Assembly (NCBI GenBank): GCA_002423105.1
Contig: DIUT01000059.1
Span: forward strand, 62,001-126,000
Length of the DNA stretch: 64,000 nt
Source of the DNA: Geobacter sp. UBA6151
Lineage (GTDB): Bacteria > Desulfobacterota > Desulfuromonadia > Geobacterales > Pseudopelobacteraceae
Reading direction: 5' to 3'
Below are positions 59,783-64,000 of the stretch, piece after piece. The first letter of the stretch is position 1. The number at the start of each line of letters is the position of its first letter. The notes below the pieces were generated by a model that was not told where the DNA came from, did not search any database, and was given only the letters and a program-made list of their open reading frames with translations. The position numbers and the translations under genes are program-made.

Positions 59783-60322
59783 ATGCGAAAAAAAATGATC
59801 GTACTGACCGGGTGCATTATCTTCCTTCTGACAGGCACGGCAGCGGAAGCAGACTGGCAGGAAGCCGGTGTCCGCATCGGCATTCAGGCCGGGCCGAAGC
59901 ATGAATATTTCCGCCAATACGAAGCCTTTGCGGTGTATGGCCTGCCCTGGGACTGGCGGATGTCCTCCGGCTGGGGCTTGGCTCCCCGGCTCAATCTGTC
60001 CGCCGGCACTCTGGTTGGCGGCAATACAACCGGATTCATCGGTTCGGCAGGAGCAGGTCTTATCTTCAACAAACCGGGCAGCGGTATTGCCCTGGAGGCA
60101 GGTGCGAGCTTCAACCTTCTGGACAGACGCCAGTTCGGCCAACAGGATTTCGGAAGCATCCTCCTGTGGGGCGCCTATATGGGGGTTGCCTACCGCTTTG
60201 CCGGCGGGCTGGGGGTGGGATATCGCCTGCAGCATGTGTCAAACAACCGCATATTGTATACCAACAGGACCCCGAACCCCGGCCTGGATATGCATATGAT
60301 CGGGGTAAGCTGGAATTTCTAA
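59783..60322 (+). CDS. Acyloxyacyl hydrolase (PagL-like lipid A deacylase)
   Basis: The 179-aa protein has a signal peptide (about 1-23) and an eight-strand beta-barrel pattern ending in Phe. The segment YRLQHVSNNRILYTNRTPNPGLDMHMIGVSWNF holds the HxSN of PagL (His151, Ser153). The third catalytic residue (Glu in PagL) is not obvious. It should trim the 3-O acyl chain of lipid A, changing outer-membrane packing. It starts 20 bp after the SRAP-like gene. Confidence 0.82.
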   Translation: MRKKMIVLTGCIIFLLTGTAAEADWQEAGVRIGIQAGPKHEYFRQYEAFAVYGLPWDWRMSSGWGLAPRLNLSAGTLVGGNTTGFIGSAGAGLIFNKPGSGIALEAGASFNLLDRRQFGQQDFGSILLWGAYMGVAYRFAGGLGVGYRLQHVSNNRILYTNRTPNPGLDMHMIGVSWNF

Positions 60323-60363
60323 GAATTTCATGATGTTGCAGGCGCTCATGCCGGAGTAGACGG

Positions 60364-60778
60364 ATGCCAGCAATCACGCTCAATTTTTTTGGTCAGTTTT
60401 GATTCGGAGCGCGCAACATCGCTGAGTATTGAGTACCGGAGGAGACTCGCGCAGAATCTGGACTGGAGTCTGTCCTGGTTTTATGAAGGGGACAACCGCC
60501 TGATCAGGCGGCATGGTCTGGCCAGTCAGGTATGGGCGGTCAAGGATTTCACGGATGAACGGCTGACCTTGGGGTTTGGCGTCGGGGCATACTGTGCCGT
60601 AGACCGGCAGGCAGGTCACACTCCGGATGGCGACCGGATCATCTCGGCCATCGGCACCCTGACCGGAAGCTATCGTTTTGATCCACAGTGGTCCGCGCGT
60701 ATCTCCTGGAACCGTATCGTAACCGATTACAACCGGGATACCGACGTCATTCTGGGGGGAATCGGCTATCGGTTCTAA
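60364..60778 (+). pseudogene. Outer-membrane beta-barrel gene with one-base frameshift in a T7 tract
   Basis: An ATG at 60364 with GGAG (60353-60356) starts MPAITLNF, then hits a run of seven Ts (60384-60390) and stops at 60100+300 (60400-60402). One base over, the frame continues from the T run as VSFDSERATSLSIEYRRRLAQ to 60778 and ends GGIGYRF, an outer-membrane-type ending. If the run were six Ts the gene would be whole (about 137 aa). It could be a broken gene, slippage control or a sequence error. No ribosome site exists for the second frame alone. Confidence 0.6.
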
Positions 60779-60902
60779 TGGGGCCGCGTCCCGTCCGTGC
60801 GGCGACACGGCAGACGGCGTGAGCGAGCCATGCAGACCCAGGCGGGTGGTCAAGAGTGGGCTGCCCCGCAGACAAGCGGCTATGAACAGCAAGGAGGACA
60901 CC

Positions 60903-61040
60903 ATGAAAACTTCCAGGATGATTCTCTATTGGACCATAGCACTCCTCGCCCTTGCGACGGCACTGTACCTGCTGGCCCAGACACCGCCGCCGGGCTGGCC
61001 GATAAACCTGATTCACCTGCTTTTCAAATACAAACCCTAG
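60903..61040 (+). CDS. Small single-helix membrane protein (45 aa)
   Basis: A strong CAAGGAGGACACC precedes the ATG. The peptide has a basic start (MKTSRM), one membrane helix (ILYWTIALLALATALYLLA), and a proline-rich end (QTPPPGWPINLIHLLFKYKP). I do not recognise the family. The strong ribosome site and placement 52 bp before mlaA suggest a real gene, perhaps a helper of the envelope lipid genes. Confidence 0.6.
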   Translation: MKTSRMILYWTIALLALATALYLLAQTPPPGWPINLIHLLFKYKP

Positions 61041-61092
61041 CATACCCGGAGAGGATTTTTGGGGCAGGCCCCCACAGAAAGGAAACCGTGTC

Positions 61093-62022
61093 TTGAATTT
61101 CAGTCATCACGTCATAGCGGGCTTTCTGACAGCCGCTGCCCTTGCATTGTGTCCGCTGCCCCTCCATGCCGAGGGGCTCCCATCAACAACGGCTGATAGC
61201 GTGGATTCTCCCCTTTCCGCACCCCCTGCCCCATCGCAGCCCCCTCCCGGCAGGACGGAAGAGCCGGAAGCCCTGCCGCCGGAGCTGGTCGATAGCGCTG
61301 AAGAGCTGCAGCAGGATAGTGGTACCGTTGCCGAAAGCGACGGTACGGATGAGGATGAATATGAGGATGAAGAGGAGAGTCAGGGGATTTACGACCCGAT
61401 AGCGCCGCTGAACAAGGCCATGTTCCACGTAAATGACAGGCTGTATTTCTGGGTGCTCAAACCGGCGGCAACGGGATATTCCCATCTGGTTCCCCACTAT
61501 TTCAGAACGGGCTTCAGCAGCGTTTACGATAATTTAAAGACCCCCGCCAGGATGATAAACAGCCTGCTGCAGTTCAGGCTCAAGGCGGCAGGGACTGAAT
61601 TCCTCAGGTTTCTCGTCAATTCCACGGTCGGTGTCGCCGGTTTTAAGGATATTGCCGGGGATGTTCTGGAGATCAGAAAACAGGAAGCTGATTTCGGGCA
61701 GACGCTGGGCCATTATGGCATAGGCCACGGATTGTATATTCTATGGCCGGTTTTCGGGCCTTCTTCGCTCCGTGATACAGTCGGTTTTGCCGGAGACAGC
61801 CTGCTGCATCCGCTGACCTATGCAGGCTGGCTTGATCTTCCGGTCACGGCAACCTTCGGTATTTCCGCACACGAGAAGGTAAACGACACTTCGTTCAGGA
61901 CAGGAGAGTATGAGTCGTTCCTGAAAGCCGTGCTGGACCCCTATACCGCGATGCGCGATTCCTTTGTCCAATACCGGAAAAGGAAAGTCGAAGAGAGCGA
62001 TCCCTGGTTTAAAGGGCGATAG
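61093..62022 (+). CDS. mlaA: MlaA (VacJ) family outer-membrane lipid asymmetry protein
   Basis: MlaA removes misplaced phospholipids from the outer leaflet and passes them to the Mla ABC system. The 309-aa product has IYDPIAPLNKAMFHVNDRLYFWVLKPAATGY, YDNLKTPARMINSLLQ, NSTVGVAGFKDIA, and FGQTLGHYGIGHGLYILWPVFGPSSLRDTVG, all characteristic. A signal peptide is present but no clear lipobox (ALALC is not L-x-G/A-C), and an Asp/Glu-rich linker (about 60-98) is longer than usual. The start is TTG at 61093 about 9 bases after AAAGGAA. The mlaBCDEF genes are not in this window. Confidence 0.9.
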   Translation: MNFSHHVIAGFLTAAALALCPLPLHAEGLPSTTADSVDSPLSAPPAPSQPPPGRTEEPEALPPELVDSAEELQQDSGTVAESDGTDEDEYEDEEESQGIYDPIAPLNKAMFHVNDRLYFWVLKPAATGYSHLVPHYFRTGFSSVYDNLKTPARMINSLLQFRLKAAGTEFLRFLVNSTVGVAGFKDIAGDVLEIRKQEADFGQTLGHYGIGHGLYILWPVFGPSSLRDTVGFAGDSLLHPLTYAGWLDLPVTATFGISAHEKVNDTSFRTGEYESFLKAVLDPYTAMRDSFVQYRKRKVEESDPWFKGR

Positions 62023-62238
62023 CGGGCAGCACGGAAACATACGCACCTGCTGTCTTTGAAAAAGATACGCGGCGTCTGCTTGGTTTTCCTGTTTTCTGCG
62101 GTAAAGTCTCACTACACGCTCCGGCATGACAACCTCGCCGTGTTGGCACGACCTGTTAACCTGTCATGGGTTTACCGCGCAACTGCACTGGTGGACGTAA
62201 CGGCTTAATCAGCCAACGGACACAAGGGGGGAGTCGTC

Positions 62239-62418
62239 ATGAAAGTCCAGGAGATAAAAGAAATTGCCGGGAAGCTGGGATTGAAAACAGGGAAGCTCAA
62301 CAAGGGCGGTCTGATCCGGAGCATCCAGACGGCAGAGGGAAACATCCCCTGCTTCGGCACCGGCAAAGCAGCGGTATGCGGCCAGTCAACATGCTTATGG
62401 CGTGAGGACTGCACCTGA
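62239..62418 (+). CDS. Small SAP-like domain protein with four cysteines (59 aa)
   Basis: The reading frame runs from the ATG at 62239 (GGGGGGAG upstream) to TGA at 62416-62418. The N-terminal half VQEIKEIAGKLGLKTGKLNKGGLIRSIQ is a SAP/Rho-N type helix-turn-helix for nucleic acids; the C-terminal half has four cysteines in IPCFGTGKAAVCGQSTCLWREDC, which could bind zinc. The same layout recurs in small proteins of Geobacteraceae and other Deltaproteobacteria. Function is unknown. Confidence 0.75.
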   Translation: MKVQEIKEIAGKLGLKTGKLNKGGLIRSIQTAEGNIPCFGTGKAAVCGQSTCLWREDCT

Positions 62419-62539
62419 TCGAAGGGAGCTGGTGCTGGTGACCTGCAGTACGCCTGCCATGGAGCCTCCCCTGCGGCGTCGGAGATTCGGAACAGGACGG
62501 GAGTGACCGCCGGGGACCGGGACAGCGGAAGGAAACGCC

Positions 62540-63616
62540 ATGGACGGACAACGGAAGAAATGGATGATCAACGTTGCGGGGTTGCTGGTGATGGCGCTCC
62601 TGGGTGTCTTCGTCTGGCAGAAATTCGGCGGCGGCAACGGCAAGGTCAGCGGCCTGGTCAGCGGCAACGGCCGTATCGAGGCGGTGGAGATCGATATCGC
62701 CGCCAAGACGGCGGGGCGGATCAAGGATATTCTGGTCCGCGAAGGGGAGTTCGTCACCGCCGGACAGGTGCTGGCAACCATGGATACCGAGACCCTGGAG
62801 GCCCAACTGAACCAGGCCGTGGCCCAGCAACAGCAGGCAGGCAGCGCGGTTGCCACCGCACAAAGCCAGTTGTCACAGCGCGAAAGCGAAAACAGGGCGG
62901 CACGGGCGGCGGTGAGCCAGCGTGAAGCGGAACTTGTCAAGGCACGGCAGCATGCCCGCCGCTCGGCGGAACTGGTGACAACGGGAGCTATAGCGCAGCA
63001 GGATGCCGACGACGACCATGCGCAACTCCGGAATGCCGAAGCGGCGTTGAACGCAGCCCGCGCCCAGGTTGCCGCCGGCGAATCAGCCGTTGTGACGGCC
63101 CGCACCCAGATTGCCGGTGCGCAGTCGGCTGTTGCGGCGGCAGGGGCCAATGTTGACCGGATCAGGGCCGAAATCCGGGACAGCAGCCTGAAATCCCCCC
63201 GTGACGGCCGGGTGCAGTACCGGGTGGCCCAGCCGGGCGAAGTGGTCGGCGCGGGCGGACGGGTGCTCAGCCTGGTCGATCTGAGCGATGTCTACATGAC
63301 CTTTTTTCTGCCCACCTCCGCGGCCGGAAAGGTTGCACTGGGTACTGAGGTGCGTCTGGTGCTGGATGCGGCCCCCCAGTACGTCATTCCGGCCCAAGTG
63401 TCGTTTGTCGCCGATGTGGCCCAGTTCACCCCCAAAACCGTGGAGACCGCCAGTGAACGGGAAAAACTGATGTTCCGCATCCGGGCGCAGATCCCGGTGG
63501 AACTGCTGAAAAAGCATATCACCCAGGTCAAGACCGGTCTGCCCGGCGTCGCCTACGTGCTCCTTGACCCGAGCCAGGCATGGCCGGAACATCTCCGGGT
63601 AAAGCTGCCGCAATGA
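62540..63616 (+). CDS. HlyD family efflux adaptor (YbhG-like)
   Basis: The 358-aa membrane fusion protein has an N-terminal membrane helix (about 8-26), the lipoyl half-motif RIEAVEIDIAAKTAGRIKDILVREGEFVTAGQVLATMD, a long coiled coil rich in Ala/Gln/Glu (about 95-205) and SPRDGRVQYRVAQPGEVVGAGGRVLSLVDL. It pairs with the ABC ATPase that starts in its stop codon (ATGA), the order seen in ybhGFSR-type drug exporters. A TetR-like CecR usually controls such operons. Confidence 0.9.
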   Translation: MDGQRKKWMINVAGLLVMALLGVFVWQKFGGGNGKVSGLVSGNGRIEAVEIDIAAKTAGRIKDILVREGEFVTAGQVLATMDTETLEAQLNQAVAQQQQAGSAVATAQSQLSQRESENRAARAAVSQREAELVKARQHARRSAELVTTGAIAQQDADDDHAQLRNAEAALNAARAQVAAGESAVVTARTQIAGAQSAVAAAGANVDRIRAEIRDSSLKSPRDGRVQYRVAQPGEVVGAGGRVLSLVDLSDVYMTFFLPTSAAGKVALGTEVRLVLDAAPQYVIPAQVSFVADVAQFTPKTVETASEREKLMFRIRAQIPVELLKKHITQVKTGLPGVAYVLLDPSQAWPEHLRVKLPQ

Positions 63617-64000
63617 CCGCCTCTCCCGCCACGTCCCCGTCCGTGGTACGGCTGCGGGAGGTCAGCCTGCGCTACGGCAGGACCCCGGCCCTGGACCGGA
63701 TTACCCTCGACCTGCCCGCCGGCTGCATGGTGGGGGTCATCGGTCCCGACGGCGTGGGCAAGTCCAGCCTGTTCTCGCTGATCGCCGGGTCCCGCGCCAT
63801 CCAGAGCGGCCAGGTGGAGGTGCTGGACGGCAGCATGGCCGACCGGCATCATCGCCGTTCCGTCTGCCCGCGGATAGCCTATATGCCCCAGGGGCTGGGC
63901 AAAAACCTCTATCCCACCCTCTCGGTGTCCGAGAACGTCGATTTCTTCGCCCGCCTGTTCGGCCATGGCCGCCAGGAGCGGCAGCGGCGCATCAGCGAAC
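63613..64000 (+). CDS. ABC transporter ATP-binding protein (YbhF-like), partial
   Basis: The first 129 codons are in the window, starting with an ATG that overlaps the adaptor stop (ATGA). The ATP-binding domain has Walker A GPDGVGKSSLFSLIAG and the Q-loop AYMPQGLGKNLYPTLSVSENVDFFARLFG. The D-for-N change GPDG before the Walker lysine and the early Q-loop fit the YbhF group, in which two ATPase domains are fused. The rest lies beyond the window edge. Confidence 0.88.
   Translation, partial: MTASPATSPSVVRLREVSLRYGRTPALDRITLDLPAGCMVGVIGPDGVGKSSLFSLIAGSRAIQSGQVEVLDGSMADRHHRRSVCPRIAYMPQGLGKNLYPTLSVSENVDFFARLFGHGRQERQRRISE

Noticed and set aside
1..64000. CRISPR arrays, insertion sequences, phage genes, tRNA or rRNA genes
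   Set aside because: No regularly spaced repeats, transposase or integrase motifs, or clover-leaf-like intergenic stretches were noticed; a covariance-model scan was not possible here.

Overview
The window looks like a stretch of chromosome from a Geobacteraceae bacterium (order Desulfuromonadales/Geobacterales), most probably the Trichlorobacter/Geobacter lovleyi branch. The pointers are the hisHAFE-rpsU block, the thyX-DUF1385-prfA-prmC block, the dusB-ntrB-ntrC order, abundant c-di-GMP and chemotaxis proteins, multihaem cytochromes, and a periplasmic nitrate reductase operon followed directly by an octahaem nitrite reductase. The genus is inferred from gene content; no 16S gene is present.

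Layout. 1-7535 (minus strand): glycyl-tRNA synthetase (glyQ, glyS), a chemoreceptor carrying its own haemerythrin domain, hisH-hisA-hisF-hisE, rpsU and the start of a cvpA-like gene. 7536-7964 is the only long gene-free gap. 7965-13127 (plus): rho, rpmE, thyX, a DUF1385 membrane protein, prfA, prmC. 13107-18027: a diguanylate cyclase and an HTH-PAS regulator (minus), then a purine salvage pair (hpt and a purine permease). 18113-28884 is the most interesting part: a NIT-domain (nitrate/nitrite-sensing type) chemoreceptor, a ferritin-like protein, a PAS/sigma-54 activator, and napD-napA-napG-napH-napB-napF followed by an eight-haem nitrite reductase. 29019-42219: a GGDEF/EAL protein, a secreted protein, ntrC-ntrB-dusB (minus), tatA, asnS, gabD, another GGDEF/EAL protein with a ruined GGDEF motif, and a toxin-antitoxin pair with a broken toxin. 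42339-50735: a helical-repeat protein, rnhA, plsC, then an EAL-HDOD / release-factor-like / mutS2 / HNH / HAD gene string and yceI. 50798-64000: a tetR-controlled RND efflux operon with phospholipase A, a second tetR, and a group of envelope genes (pagL-like, a frameshifted barrel gene, a small membrane protein, mlaA, an HlyD adaptor and an ABC ATPase).

How the parts work together. The central system is a dissimilatory nitrate-to-ammonia module. NapG and NapH (quinol-oxidising iron-sulfur proteins) would feed electrons from menaquinol through small cytochrome NapB to NapA (nitrate to nitrite), and the octahaem enzyme (CxxCK catalytic haem) would reduce nitrite to ammonium without any nrfA/nrfH gene here. 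A near-identical 16-bp palindrome lies in front of the sigma-54 activator gene and about 110 bp upstream of a clear -24/-12 promoter before napD, giving a self-contained regulatory circuit. The octahaem gene also has its own promoter with nested palindromes, and the NIT chemoreceptor has a CRP/FNR-type box. The second theme is outer-membrane lipid upkeep: pldA, pagL-like, mlaA and efflux genes share two paralogous TetR regulators and three AATGA/TCATT palindromes.
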